Below, piece by piece: positions 1 through 7,911 of a stretch of DNA of 64,000 nucleotides. Where the stretch lies: assembly GCA_009924735.1 (NCBI GenBank), contig RFQZ01000008.1:1-64000 (forward strand). Direction: 5' to 3'. Under the pieces are notes generated by a model, which was not told the origin of the DNA, made no database searches, and saw only the letters and a list, made by a program, of their open reading frames with translations. The DNA is from Flavobacteriia bacterium. Its GTDB lineage: Bacteria > Bacteroidota > Bacteroidia > Flavobacteriales_D > Crocinitomicaceae. Each line of letters opens with the position of its first letter. Position 1 is the stretch's first letter. The position numbers were made by a program, and so were the translations under genes.

Positions 1-2
1 AT

Positions 3-122
3 TTTATTTATATTATTTATTCTACTTGCATTGATCGTTATTATGTTGGGTATTCCAACGAATTAGCAAGAGAGATGGAAAGTACTGATGGAAAGAATTG
101 CCCTTCGGTGAATTTTATATAA
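3..122 (+). pseudogene. GIY-YIG endonuclease fragment (decayed)
   Basis: Frame 3 from the window edge reads YIIYSTCIDRYYVGYSNELA and stops at 120-122. This matches the N-terminal signature of small Bacteroidota GIY-YIG nucleases: the GIY strand appears as YII, the YIG strand as YVG, followed by a conserved L-x-R segment. The normal continuation (H-N, then about 50 residues with a conserved Glu) is missing, so the fragment ends after roughly 40 codons. The start lies left of the window. Seen: motif and early stop. Inferred: remnant of a nuclease gene. No upstream context is available. Confidence 0.4.
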
Positions 123-146
123 ATTTGTAATAAGACATTTACTTAT

Positions 147-380
147 ATGAAAAGCCTGATTTCAAGAATTACCATTGACCAAAACATTTGTCACGGAAAG
201 CCAACAGTAAGAGGCTTAAGATATCCTGTAGAAAATATATTAGAATTACTGGCTTCAGGCATGTCAATCGAAGAATTAATGAATGATTATCCCGATTTGG
301 AAAAGGAAGATTTCCTTGCTTGTATAGAATTTGCCTCCAAACTTCTTCACGTTAAAAGTATTCATAGAATCGCTTCATGA
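147..380 (+). CDS. DUF433 family antitoxin
   Basis: 77-residue protein with the DUF433 pattern: ISRITIDQNICHGKPTVRG near the N-terminus (the I-x(4)-CHGKP-x-x-RG signature), then a helix-turn-helix-like stretch with LLASGMSIEELMNDYP and a final helix EDFLACIEFASKLL. DUF433 proteins are usually encoded directly upstream of DUF5615 (PIN/Mut7-C-like) toxins and are taken to be their DNA-binding antitoxins. The stop overlaps the next start (ATGA, 377-380), the usual translational coupling of these pairs. The first ATG at 147 fits the family's start and length. Confidence 0.8.
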   Translation: MKSLISRITIDQNICHGKPTVRGLRYPVENILELLASGMSIEELMNDYPDLEKEDFLACIEFASKLLHVKSIHRIAS

Positions 381-729
381 AGTTTATTGTTGATGCACAG
401 TTACCAAAATCTTTATCTGATTTGCTAAACTACCGAGGATTAGACTCAATTCATACACTTGATTTAGCAAATAAAAATGCAACCTCTGATAAAGAAATAT
501 TAGAAATTGCCATTAACGAAAAAAGAATTGTCATTACCAAGGATAAAGATTTTCTTGAGTCGTTCTTGGTAAATGCCACACCAGAAAATTAATCGTTGTT
601 CGCACAGGAAATATTCCTAATTCCATTTTATTGAAATTATTTGAAAATAATCTTGAGTTAATCCAGTTAATGCTTTCACGAAGTAATTTAATAGAGATTA
701 CTCGAAATGAAATTGCTGAACACGAATAA
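377..729 (+). pseudogene. DUF5615 PIN-like toxin, frameshifted
   Basis: The first 71 codons give MKFIVDAQLPKSLSDLL, then ITKDKDF, the DUF5615/Mut7-C PIN-like pattern with acidic residues at D6 and in TKDKDF. The frame stops at 590-592. Shifting frame at the A-run 585-588 restores a reading frame, LIVVRTGNIPNSILLKLFEN and on to the stop at 727-729, which is the normal C-terminal half of the family (total about 117 residues). One missing A in the homopolymer explains it. Either the toxin is inactivated in this strain or this is a sequencing error. Its antitoxin partner is intact and overlaps it. Confidence 0.75.
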
Positions 730-864
730 TTGCCGTTCTATCACAGCCATTCAAATAGAACGATTTATTAAAAAACAAAAATCGCGCAAGCTTTTTATTC
801 GAATGTGTAATCCCGATTTTATGGGTACAAATAAACTAGCTTCCCGCACGAACTGTATGCAGCG

Positions 865-894
865 AAAAAGCCATCATTTCTGATGGCTTTTTTT
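865..894 (+). terminator. Rho-independent terminator
   Basis: Inverted repeat AAAAAGCCATCA (865-876), loop TTTC, TGATGGCTTTTT (881-892) with the T-run continuing to 894. The A-run before the stem would let it act in both directions. It lies 135 bases beyond the restored end of the DUF5615 gene. No gene is recognisable between 730 and 864. Confidence 0.75.
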
Positions 895-900
895 ATAAGA

Positions 901-947
901 TTTCCGCACCCTGAGTAGTCCAAAGGACGTATCGAAGGGTGCGGAAA
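901..947. repeat. Hairpin repeat with 12-bp perfect arms
   Basis: TTTCCGCACCCT (901-912) pairs perfectly with AGGGTGCGGAAA (936-947). The loop contains a GAGTAGTCC segment and TATCGA. The outer words CCCTGAG and TCGAAGGG are like those of dispersed intergenic palindromes common in Bacteroidota. There is no T-run after the stem on either strand, so it is not a standard terminator. 948-1,091 holds nothing I can recognise. Confidence 0.5.
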
Positions 948-1091
948 AAAAGTAGAAATCACCGTTGGTTACAGTTCCACTAGTGAAATAAGTCAATTTA
1001 GAATCTCAAATGAGTTTGCTAATAATAAGGTTATCATCCAAAAATTCATTATGTTTAATATCGACTTAAGAATTGCTGTAAAATTGAACGT

Positions 1092-1970
1092 ATGAAAGTA
1101 TCTATTGTTGAACCTTGTCCTGCAAACTGGGAGCATATGCAAATCAAACTTCATGCAAGGCATTGCGACCAATGCGATAAATCAGTGATCGATTTTACCC
1201 AAAAAAACAGGGCGGAAATTATCACTTATTTAATTGAAAACCCAAATGGTTCCGTTTGTGGCAGAATGAACCAACAACAATTTGATATTAAAGAAGAGGA
1301 TCTTCCAGAATTGATTTCTATTCTCAGTCAACCAAGATTTCGTGCTAATGCATTTTTAATATTGGCAGTGGTTTGCTCAAGTTTGTTCTATTCCTGCGAG
1401 ACCGATTCAAACGGTGTTAAAACAATTGAAAAGCCAAAAATTGAGAGGCAAACAATTGATCCTGTAGATAAGCAAAAAAATAATTCAGTTGAGAACACAC
1501 GCAGTAATGACAGTGTAAAAAAAACTAAAAAACAACACTTAATTCGTCCAGCTGAACTTATGGGTGAAGTCTCCATAATCCCCGAACCCGAACCTCCTAT
1601 TTCTGGAGGAATAACGTATGGTCCGTTGCCCGAATTAGAAGTGGCCACAAATCCGGAAGAAGTCCTATCCTATGCGGAAGTGATGCCCGAATTTCCAGGA
1701 GGAATGCCCGAAATGATAAAGTTTCTCCAAGAAAATATGATTTACCCCGAAGAAATGAAAGAAAATGGAATCGAGGGAAGAATTTATGTGCAATTTGTGG
1801 TTACGAAAACAGGAAGTATCGAAGAGGTTACCATCGCAAAAGGAATGAATGGGTTAAATCGCGAAGCAATTCGTTTGGTGAAACAAATGCCAAATTGGAA
1901 ACCAGGAACAAACTACGGTAAACAAGTGAACGTGAAAATGGTCATTCCGATTCTTTTTTCACTCAAATAA
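1092..1970 (+). CDS. TonB C-terminal domain protein with Cys-rich N-terminus
   Basis: 292 residues. The C-terminal ~90 residues are a TonB_C domain: EVMPEFPGGMPEMIKFLQEN, then YP, GIEGRIYVQFVVTKTGSI and MPNWKPG, the standard Bacteroidota energy-transducer pattern. One membrane segment lies at about 86-102. The N-terminal ~80 residues carry C25-x2-C28 in HARHCDQCDKSVIDFT plus C9 and C56, a zinc-ribbon-like cytoplasmic module seen in some Bacteroidota TonB proteins. A linker rich in Pro, Glu and Lys (about 105-190) would span the periplasm. No ExbB/ExbD neighbours are present, so it is an orphan transducer or signalling variant. The function of the N-terminal module is not known to me. Confidence 0.8.
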   Translation: MKVSIVEPCPANWEHMQIKLHARHCDQCDKSVIDFTQKNRAEIITYLIENPNGSVCGRMNQQQFDIKEEDLPELISILSQPRFRANAFLILAVVCSSLFYSCETDSNGVKTIEKPKIERQTIDPVDKQKNNSVENTRSNDSVKKTKKQHLIRPAELMGEVSIIPEPEPPISGGITYGPLPELEVATNPEEVLSYAEVMPEFPGGMPEMIKFLQENMIYPEEMKENGIEGRIYVQFVVTKTGSIEEVTIAKGMNGLNREAIRLVKQMPNWKPGTNYGKQVNVKMVIPILFSLK

Positions 1971-2133
1971 ACAGATGACAACGTTAAGTTTCTCTGATGG
2001 CATTATTGGCAAAACAATCATTAAAGAAATAACCTTACTCGGTTAGAAAACTATCGCATTGAATTTCTTGAGTTGCTCACCGAAACGTTAAATAATCCCT
2101 AAGTTTGTCCTTTATACAAGATAAATCATACCA

Positions 2134-2499
2134 ATGAAAACAAACAAAACCGTAGCTTGGGTCCTCACTGGATTAATTTCTTTAGCATTTTTAGGCAGTG
2201 CCGTTGGTAAATTCACAGCCAATGCAGAAGCTTTAAAGATGGCTGAACAATTTGGTATTGATGCCTCTACGTATTTATACATCGGAATTATTGAATTGTG
2301 TTGTTTGATTCTTTTTATTGTTCCGCGCACTGGAATTCTAGGCTCCTTACTCCTCTCGGCCTACATGGGTGGAGCAATTGCTACACACCTTGAACATGGA
2401 CAATCGATTATTGCTCCGTGCGTGGTACAAACGTTCTTATTTCTTGTGGCATTTTATCGTTTCCCTGAACTCAGAAAAACCTTGTTCAATGAGAAATAA
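2134..2499 (+). CDS. DoxX-like membrane protein
   Basis: 121 residues with four predicted membrane helices (about 8-26, 46-64, 70-88, 94-110), spacing typical of the DoxX-like (DoxX_2) family. Recognisable features are GSAVGKFT after helix 1, IELCCLILFIVPRTGILG between helices 2 and 3, and GGAIATHLEHG. These small inner-membrane proteins often sit beside monooxygenase or other stress genes; their biochemical role is mostly unproven. The stop lies 6 bases before the next gene (ABM domain), so the two are probably co-transcribed. The preceding 1,971-2,133 holds no recognisable gene. Confidence 0.8.
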   Translation: MKTNKTVAWVLTGLISLAFLGSAVGKFTANAEALKMAEQFGIDASTYLYIGIIELCCLILFIVPRTGILGSLLLSAYMGGAIATHLEHGQSIIAPCVVQTFLFLVAFYRFPELRKTLFNEK

Positions 2500-2505
2500 G
2501 CTTTT

Positions 2506-2832
2506 ATGATTCATTGGCACAACCCTACTCCTCCAGAGGCGCCGTTTTATGCTTCGATTTTCAATTACTATTTAGCAGATAACCTTGATGGATATCAAGC
2601 TTACGATGAACAGACGCTTGAGCTTGTAAAGGAAATGCCGGGTTATTTGGGGTATGAGAGTATGAAGCAGGACGGACGCGGTATGTTTATTACTTACTGG
2701 AAGGATATGGAATCGATTCGAGCGTGGGCCTCCCACCCCATCCATGAAGAAGCCAAAGCCTTGGGTATCGCGCAATGGTATCAATCCTACACCAGCATGA
2801 TTGCTGAGGTGGAGCGGTTTCATCAAAAGTGA
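2506..2832 (+). CDS. Antibiotic biosynthesis monooxygenase (ABM) domain protein
   Basis: 108 residues with the ABM dimeric alpha-beta-barrel pattern: FYASIFNYYLADNLDGYQAY (first strand and helix), EMPGYLGYESMKQDGRGMFI, and ITYWKDMESIRAWASHPIHE, where the W-x-D-x-x-S-I-x-x-W-x-x-H spacing is diagnostic. Proteins of this size are heme- or quinone-associated monooxygenases, or orphan ABM proteins of unknown substrate. It follows the DoxX-like gene by 6 bases, pointing to a small oxidative-stress or detoxification operon. The substrate cannot be told from sequence. Confidence 0.8.
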   Translation: MIHWHNPTPPEAPFYASIFNYYLADNLDGYQAYDEQTLELVKEMPGYLGYESMKQDGRGMFITYWKDMESIRAWASHPIHEEAKALGIAQWYQSYTSMIAEVERFHQK

Positions 2833-2909
2833 TCGTTTTATATATCATAAAACAAACCATCGTAATAAAATCAATGCCCAGCATTGAAAAATTCACACCC
2901 ATTTTTCTC

Positions 2910-2940
2910 TTGGATTTATCTCAAAAACTTTGTAGCTTTA
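2910..2940 (+). promoter_or_regulatory. Promoter for the gene at 2945
   Basis: TTG (2910-2912), 20-base spacer, TAGCTTTA (2933-2940), close to the Bacteroidota consensus TTG-N17-23-TAnnTTTG. The -7 element ends 4 bases before the ATG at 2945, so the leader would be very short. Confidence 0.4.
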
Positions 2941-2944
2941 GAAC

Positions 2945-3274
2945 ATGTATATTTCCATCACAGGTTTAAAACCAAAGGGGTTTTGGTCCACCCTAAAATT
3001 TTGGACCTTGGCAATACCTACCTTCAAGCAAGCATCGACGGCAAAGGGAAACAAGTACTGCCAAGTCAAACGAATTGAAGGATATCAATGCACCCTAACC
3101 GCTTGGGATGACCGTGAAAGCATGCTTGTGTTTTTACACGAAGGTCCACACCTTAAAGCCATGAAAGCTTTTCATCGCATTGCAACCGGTAAAACCTATG
3201 GTTTCGAATCCGACGTAATTCCAACCTGGGAAAACGCCTTTGTTTTGTTACAAGAAATGGGGAAGAATTATTAA
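2945..3274 (+). CDS. Spheroidene-monooxygenase/DUF3291-like small protein
   Basis: 109 residues. The layout is again that of a ferredoxin-like alpha/beta protein: YISITGLKPKGFW at the start, a C-Q-V-K-R-I-E-G-Y-Q-C strand, LTAWDDRESMLVFLHEGPH resembling the ABM W-x-D-x-x-S-M helix, and AMKAFHRIATGKTYGFESDV. This is typical of DUF3291 or spheroidene-monooxygenase-like proteins. The overlapping frame that begins at 2884 lacks these features and was not used. It lies 112 bases after the ABM gene with its own likely promoter. Substrate unknown; the family call is moderate. Confidence 0.65.
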   Translation: MYISITGLKPKGFWSTLKFWTLAIPTFKQASTAKGNKYCQVKRIEGYQCTLTAWDDRESMLVFLHEGPHLKAMKAFHRIATGKTYGFESDVIPTWENAFVLLQEMGKNY

Positions 3275-3309
3275 ACCTTAAGCGGAACCTAAACCTTCGC
3301 TCACGCGCA

Positions 3310-3337
3310 TTGCACGTGAATACTTTTCTTACCTTCG
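3310..3337 (+). promoter_or_regulatory. Promoter for the lipoprotein gene at 3359
   Basis: TTG (3310-3312), 17-base spacer, TACCTTCG (3330-3337), one base off TAnnTTTG. The leader to the ATG at 3359 is about 15 bases. Confidence 0.4.
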
Positions 3338-3358
3338 TTTTAACCTTAATTAAAACCC

Positions 3359-3832
3359 ATGAAAAATACTTTTCTATTCCTTATTGCGCTTGGATTGTGT
3401 TGTGCTTGTTCCGATGGTCAAAACAAATTGGAAACTGAATTAGAAGCCAAATTGAAACAAGAAGCAGCTGCTGCATCTGATAAGCTCGAGGCTGAACGCA
3501 ATCGATTGGAGGAAGAGCGATTGGCATTAAAAGCAGAACGTGAAGCTGCGCAAATTCAAAAAGAAAAGGACGAGGAGAACGCAAGGTTGCAAGACCAATT
3601 TAGTCAATCGGATCTAGCCATGGTTAACAAATCAAGGGCGTATTTTCACAGCGAGCCAAGGGCTGAAACCATCTACAACCGTAAATTTTTGATACGGGGG
3701 AATGAAATCAGGATAATTCGCATGAGTAGCAACGGTTTTGGATACGTGGAATACTACAATGAAGAAAACGATAAATATACAAAGGGTTGGCTTGATCTTC
3801 ACGACTTAGTACCCATCGAATACGGCTGTTGA
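3359..3832 (+). CDS. Coiled-coil lipoprotein with SH3-like C-terminus
   Basis: 157 residues. The signal peptide ends in a lipobox (LGLCCACSDG, acylation at a Cys near residue 15-17). Residues 25-80 are an uninterrupted charged heptad-type coiled coil (Lys/Glu/Ala-rich). Residues 90-157 look like a bacterial SH3-type fold: SRAYFHSEPRAETIYNRKFL, a GNEIRIIRM strand, and TKGWLDLHDLVPI, where G-W-L-x-x-x-D-L is the usual closing strand. It should be a periplasmic, membrane-anchored protein. Neighbours give no functional hint and I do not recognise a named family. Confidence 0.7.
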   Translation: MKNTFLFLIALGLCCACSDGQNKLETELEAKLKQEAAAASDKLEAERNRLEEERLALKAEREAAQIQKEKDEENARLQDQFSQSDLAMVNKSRAYFHSEPRAETIYNRKFLIRGNEIRIIRMSSNGFGYVEYYNEENDKYTKGWLDLHDLVPIEYGC

Positions 3833-3858
3833 TTGTAAGGTAACACCCCTCGTCAATG

Positions 3859-5439
3859 CTAATGCGCGTCGGAAATTACTTTTGCCTTCTTGGTTTTCTT
3901 GTAGCGAACCATCAATACCACAGGAAAAATGATCAACACCATCAATCCTACCGCGAAAAAACCCTGGTCATAACTTACCAATGCTTGCTGCCTCCCGATT
4001 GCGCCTTCCAATGACCTTAAGGCCATTGCTTCTGCCTCCTCCATGGAAAATCCTTTGGATAAAAAATTTTGTTTAATCGCCGCCATTCGCTCAACACTTT
4101 GCTGAGAGTAGTCATTCACATACCCCAACATGGAACCTCGCACCTGCGCGTTTTTTTGAATCAGAAAGAGGTTGATCAATGCGATGCCAACAGAACCCCC
4201 TAATTGGCGAACCATGTTGGATAACCCTACGGCTTGGCCGATGTCCTTGCCTTTCAATCCAACTACTGCCAAAGAAATAATGGGCGACATCATGCAAGCC
4301 ATTCCAATGCCTCTTAAGACGAAGGGCAAGTAAAAATCACCCTGGGAAGAACCCGGAGAAGAAAAAGACAACATCATCAAGAAAATAACCGTCGAGCTTG
4401 CGCCAAAAATGATGATCTTCTTTGGATTGACCCCTTTTCCTAACATTTTACCGACGATAGGCATGGTAAAAGCAGAACACAAAGCGCCTGGAATCATGAA
4501 CAACCCTGTTTTGGTAGCTGTCCAACCCAATGAGATTTGTACAAACAAGGGGAATATAAAGACAGAACCAAAGAGAATTAATCCGAGGAGGAAATTCAAA
4601 ATGCTTCCCAAAACCAAATTGTAATTTTTATACAACCGAAGGTTTACTGCAGGATAATCAATGGATAATTCTCGCCAAATCAAACTCACAATGCCTGCCA
4701 CAGCCAAGCAGGTAAACAAAATAATTTCTTTACTGTCAAACCAATCTTTTGAAGTACCTTCTTCCAAAACATACTGAATACTTCCCACAGCGACGACCAG
4801 AAACAAGATACCCCAATAATCTATGCGCTTGGGCTTAACCGAAAAAGGATCATTGCCTACAAATTTGAATGCGAGAAAAGCGGCTACGATTCCAATGGGA
4901 ACATTCACAAAAAATATCCAATTCCATGAAAAATTATCGGTAATCAATCCTCCAATGGTGGGTCCAAAGGTGGGCCCAAGAATGATTCCCATCCCAAATA
5001 TCGCTGTTGCCATTCCAATTTTCTCCGGAGGAAAAGCCCCCATGATGATGGTTTGCGCCGTTGAAAGGAGTCCTCCCCCACCCAATCCTTGTACAAACCG
5101 CCAAAAAACCAAGGTCCACAAACTTGTGGAAAGTCCACACATTAGGGAGGCAAAAGTAAAAATGATGACAGAAGCCGTAAAATAGTTTTTGCGTCCAAAA
5201 TAACTCGAAAGCATTCCAGTCAGCGGAATAATGATCACATTGGAAATGGCATAAGCGGTTACCACCCAGGCAATTTCCGTCGTCGTCGCACCAATGCTCC
5301 CACTGATTTCCCGCAGAGAAACGTTTACAACCGTGGCGTCGATCAATTCAAGCAATGCACAAGAAATCGCCGTGAGAACCAAAATAATACGCGTGGTACC
5401 TGTTGGATATTGGGGGGTTAATGCTTGGGTATGAGACAT
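3859..5439 (-). CDS. DHA2-family MFS multidrug transporter (EmrB/QacA type)
   Basis: 526 residues, 14 predicted membrane helices. Family motifs: ISCALLELIDATVVNVSL in helix 1 (the D-x-T-x-V-N-V-A-L pattern), GMLSSYFGRKNYF (motif A), RFVQGLGGGGLLSTAQT, and motif C GMGIILGPTFGPTIGG in helix 5. These define DHA2 proton-driven drug exporters. It is the last gene of an operon: its start at 5439 directly abuts the stop of the HlyD-like gene at 5440. The partner adaptor and TolC-like channel upstream make a tripartite pump spanning both membranes. Substrates cannot be inferred. Confidence 0.93.
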   Translation of the reverse strand: MSHTQALTPQYPTGTTRIILVLTAISCALLELIDATVVNVSLREISGSIGATTTEIAWVVTAYAISNVIIIPLTGMLSSYFGRKNYFTASVIIFTFASLMCGLSTSLWTLVFWRFVQGLGGGGLLSTAQTIIMGAFPPEKIGMATAIFGMGIILGPTFGPTIGGLITDNFSWNWIFFVNVPIGIVAAFLAFKFVGNDPFSVKPKRIDYWGILFLVVAVGSIQYVLEEGTSKDWFDSKEIILFTCLAVAGIVSLIWRELSIDYPAVNLRLYKNYNLVLGSILNFLLGLILFGSVFIFPLFVQISLGWTATKTGLFMIPGALCSAFTMPIVGKMLGKGVNPKKIIIFGASSTVIFLMMLSFSSPGSSQGDFYLPFVLRGIGMACMMSPIISLAVVGLKGKDIGQAVGLSNMVRQLGGSVGIALINLFLIQKNAQVRGSMLGYVNDYSQQSVERMAAIKQNFLSKGFSMEEAEAMALRSLEGAIGRQQALVSYDQGFFAVGLMVLIIFPVVLMVRYKKTKKAKVISDAH

Positions 5440-6630
5440 TTATTTTGTTTTTACAGAAACATACGCGCTCAATCCCGGGAACAAAATCATTTGCTGTTGC
5501 TTGGTCAACTTTTTAAACTTGATTTTAACCGGAACACGCTGAACAATTTTGACAAAATTCCCTGTTGAATTGTCCGGAGGAAGCAAAGAAAACTTTGAGC
5601 CTGTAGCACCAATGTAAGAATCGAGTACCCCTTCCAAGTCCATGTCTGGATACGCATCAATCTCAACCTTCACCAGTTGTCCTGGTTTCATGTTTTCAAT
5701 TTGGGTTTCCTTAAAATTGGCCGTTACCCAAAGGGATGTATTGTCAATGGCAGAACAAATGGGCGTTCCCGTAGTGATGAACTGACCATTGTCTACACTT
5801 CTTCGGGAAACAATGCCACTGCAGGGCGCTTTCACAACGGTATACCCTAACTGGGTTTTTGCCAAGGTTAATTCCGCATTTCGTTGTTTTACCAGCGCTT
5901 CTGCCAACGCGATTAACGATTTTTGCCCAACCGCTTGGGATTTAACCCCATCCGATTGCGCTGAAGAAGCTTTGTATTGGTTCTTGGCCGCTTTGTACTG
6001 CGCTTGCGCTACAGCCAATTCAGCCTGTACGGCATCGAACTCGGACTTGGTCGCTGCTTTGGAAGCATACATGTTTTTAATCCTTTTGAAGTCCTCTTGT
6101 ACCTTAGACAACCTTGCTGAAGCGACGTCAATGTTTTGCGCCGTTGTTTCACTCGATAAAAAGGCAGCATTCGCATTTAAATCACTCGCATTTGAATTGT
6201 TTCTTACCGCAATTAAATTTGCTTTCGCGTTTTCCAAAGCGGCCTCTGCTTGGGCTACCCGGGCCACAAATTCTTGGTCGTTGATAAGGACAAGGACCTC
6301 TCCTTTTTCAACCCATTGGTTGTCCAGAAAAAGTACCTCCTGAACATATCCAGAAACGCTGGCACGTACCGGAATGATGTCGGCATCAATTTGCGCATTG
6401 TCGGTGGTTTCAGAACCAAGGGCCATCCATCGATAAATCAAACCAATCACAAGGACCACGATGGCAATGCCAAGAATGATAAAAATCCTTTTCTTTCCTT
6501 TTTTCGGCTTTTTTGCGCTGGATTCTTCGTTGATTTCCTCAGATGATTCCGCTTGATTCACAACGTTGGTTGATTCTTCAGCGTGTCCTTCAGCGCCTGT
6601 TTTGTCTTTCTTTTCTTTTTCCTTTTTCAT
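5440..6630 (-). CDS. HlyD/EmrA-family efflux adaptor
   Basis: 396 residues. Highly charged cytoplasmic N-terminus (1-47), a single membrane helix (about 48-68, RIFIILGIAIVVLVIGLIYR), a split lipoyl domain (first half VRASVSGYVQEVLFL, second half APCSGIVSRRSVDNGQFI), a long Ala-rich coiled-coil hairpin (about 120-250), then a beta-barrel region with PGQLVKVEIDAYPD. This is the periplasmic adaptor that links the inner-membrane DHA2 pump to the outer-membrane channel. It lies between the TolC-like gene (9 bases upstream) and the transporter gene (no gap). The charged N-terminal extension of about 45 residues is longer than usual. Confidence 0.92.
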   Translation of the reverse strand: MKKEKEKKDKTGAEGHAEESTNVVNQAESSEEINEESSAKKPKKGKKRIFIILGIAIVVLVIGLIYRWMALGSETTDNAQIDADIIPVRASVSGYVQEVLFLDNQWVEKGEVLVLINDQEFVARVAQAEAALENAKANLIAVRNNSNASDLNANAAFLSSETTAQNIDVASARLSKVQEDFKRIKNMYASKAATKSEFDAVQAELAVAQAQYKAAKNQYKASSAQSDGVKSQAVGQKSLIALAEALVKQRNAELTLAKTQLGYTVVKAPCSGIVSRRSVDNGQFITTGTPICSAIDNTSLWVTANFKETQIENMKPGQLVKVEIDAYPDMDLEGVLDSYIGATGSKFSLLPPDNSTGNFVKIVQRVPVKIKFKKLTKQQQMILFPGLSAYVSVKTK

Positions 6631-6639
6631 AATCTCATT

Positions 6640-7911
6640 TTAAAAATTTATCAATCCCATGGTTGCGTTGTAGTTTGACCATGCATTCAAGCGTTTGATT
6701 TCATGCATTTTCATTTTCATCCTTGCGGACAATTCGTCGTTTAATTGAAGTAAATATACCGTCGATGTGATTTTACCATTTTCAAATTGGGAAGCGGCGA
6801 TGGCAGAAATAGCGGTTTTCTTTTCCAAGATGGTGGCATCTAGCTTCATCATTTGATCCAAAGCGGCAATTTGCGAAGTAAATGTAATGACCGTTGTTTC
6901 GATGTTTCGATTTAGATTCTCGCGTTGGATTTCTATCATTTTCTTACTTAAATCAAACTTCTGTTTTTCTCGGTTTAACCCGTAGAGTGTTGAGACATTC
7001 CATTTCAACCCGATGTTCGCACTTCCAAAAAACCTAAGGTTTTGGTTGATAAAATTGGGGCCAGGGCGACCATAATTCCCATTTGCACCAACCGTTATCT
7101 TTGGCAAAGCATAGTTAAAAGCCAATTGGTAGCGCTCATCCAATAATTTTTCTTGCATGATAAACAAGGTATTCTCAGGACGCATTACACTCATAAACAT
7201 CTGATTGCCACCGGCTGGAACCAAGAGAAGCTCAACAGATTGATCGATCTTTTTCCCCGTAACCATTGAAAGGTTTTCATACATCGCATTGAGGTTTTCC
7301 TTTGCTTCAATGGTGTTTTGTTGCGCGATTAACAGTTCGACTTCAATTTCGTCCAACGCATTGGCCAAGACCATTCCATTGCTTACCGCCACAGCGACAT
7401 TGACCGAACGTTTGTTCAAATTATCTTGGAGCAACTCAAACATTTTTATGCTTTCCTTGGCCAGTAAAATTCCCATGTACAATTGATTCACCTTGTCCAC
7501 CAACTTGTACAATTCCACTTCATTTTTTTGGATTTCGATTTCAGCAGAAATTTTCTCGATTTCCTTTTGGTTTCTGCTCATTCCTCCGTCGAATACGGTT
7601 TGCTCTACAGACAATGCACCAAGGTAGGAGTCATGTGGGAAATTGGTGTTGAATCCCGGAATGTTAAACTGAACCACTTCGCTTTGATACACCGCTTGAA
7701 GGTTAAAATTCAACTTCGGCAACCAGGCTTCTTGGATGGCTTTCAAATTTACATTGGATTGCGCTTTGTACAATTCATTTTGCTTGTAGAGCGGGTAATT
7801 CAATTTCGCCCAGCGAATACAGCTGTCCAACGATACAGAACTTTGCTGAGCGAAGGAGACCGTTGAAATTCCTAAGAAAAAGGATACGTAAAACAAAAAT
7901 TTCATTGCCAT
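6640..7911 (-). CDS. TolC-family outer membrane efflux channel
   Basis: 423 residues, signal peptide ending VSFAQ near residue 22. Two outer-membrane-efflux repeats made of long amphipathic helices, with SVSLDSCIRWAKLNYPLYKQ as the usual N-terminal helix and repeated N-L-x-A-I-x-E-A-W-L-P-K-L (about 50-60). It provides the outer-membrane exit duct for the EmrAB-like pump encoded directly downstream. Its ATG overlaps the stop of the TetR gene by one base (7911), so the regulator and pump are translationally coupled. The leading MAMK suggests the start could be the second Met. Confidence 0.9.
   Translation of the reverse strand: MAMKFLFYVSFFLGISTVSFAQQSSVSLDSCIRWAKLNYPLYKQNELYKAQSNVNLKAIQEAWLPKLNFNLQAVYQSEVVQFNIPGFNTNFPHDSYLGALSVEQTVFDGGMSRNQKEIEKISAEIEIQKNEVELYKLVDKVNQLYMGILLAKESIKMFELLQDNLNKRSVNVAVAVSNGMVLANALDEIEVELLIAQQNTIEAKENLNAMYENLSMVTGKKIDQSVELLLVPAGGNQMFMSVMRPENTLFIMQEKLLDERYQLAFNYALPKITVGANGNYGRPGPNFINQNLRFFGSANIGLKWNVSTLYGLNREKQKFDLSKKMIEIQRENLNRNIETTVITFTSQIAALDQMMKLDATILEKKTAISAIAASQFENGKITSTVYLLQLNDELSARMKMKMHEIKRLNAWSNYNATMGLINF

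Noticed and set aside
1971-2133. Tiny frames between the TonB-like and DoxX-like genes
   Set aside because: At most about 23 codons each, no recognisable homology or ribosome-binding site; may be old gene debris.
2884-3078. Short frame overlapping the DUF3291-like gene
   Set aside because: The family pattern is in the 2945-3274 frame; this one is a shifted reading of it.
5789-6343. 184-residue open frame on the + strand inside the efflux adaptor gene
   Set aside because: Antisense to a well-conserved coding region, composition is that of reverse-read Ala-rich coiled coil, no family motif.
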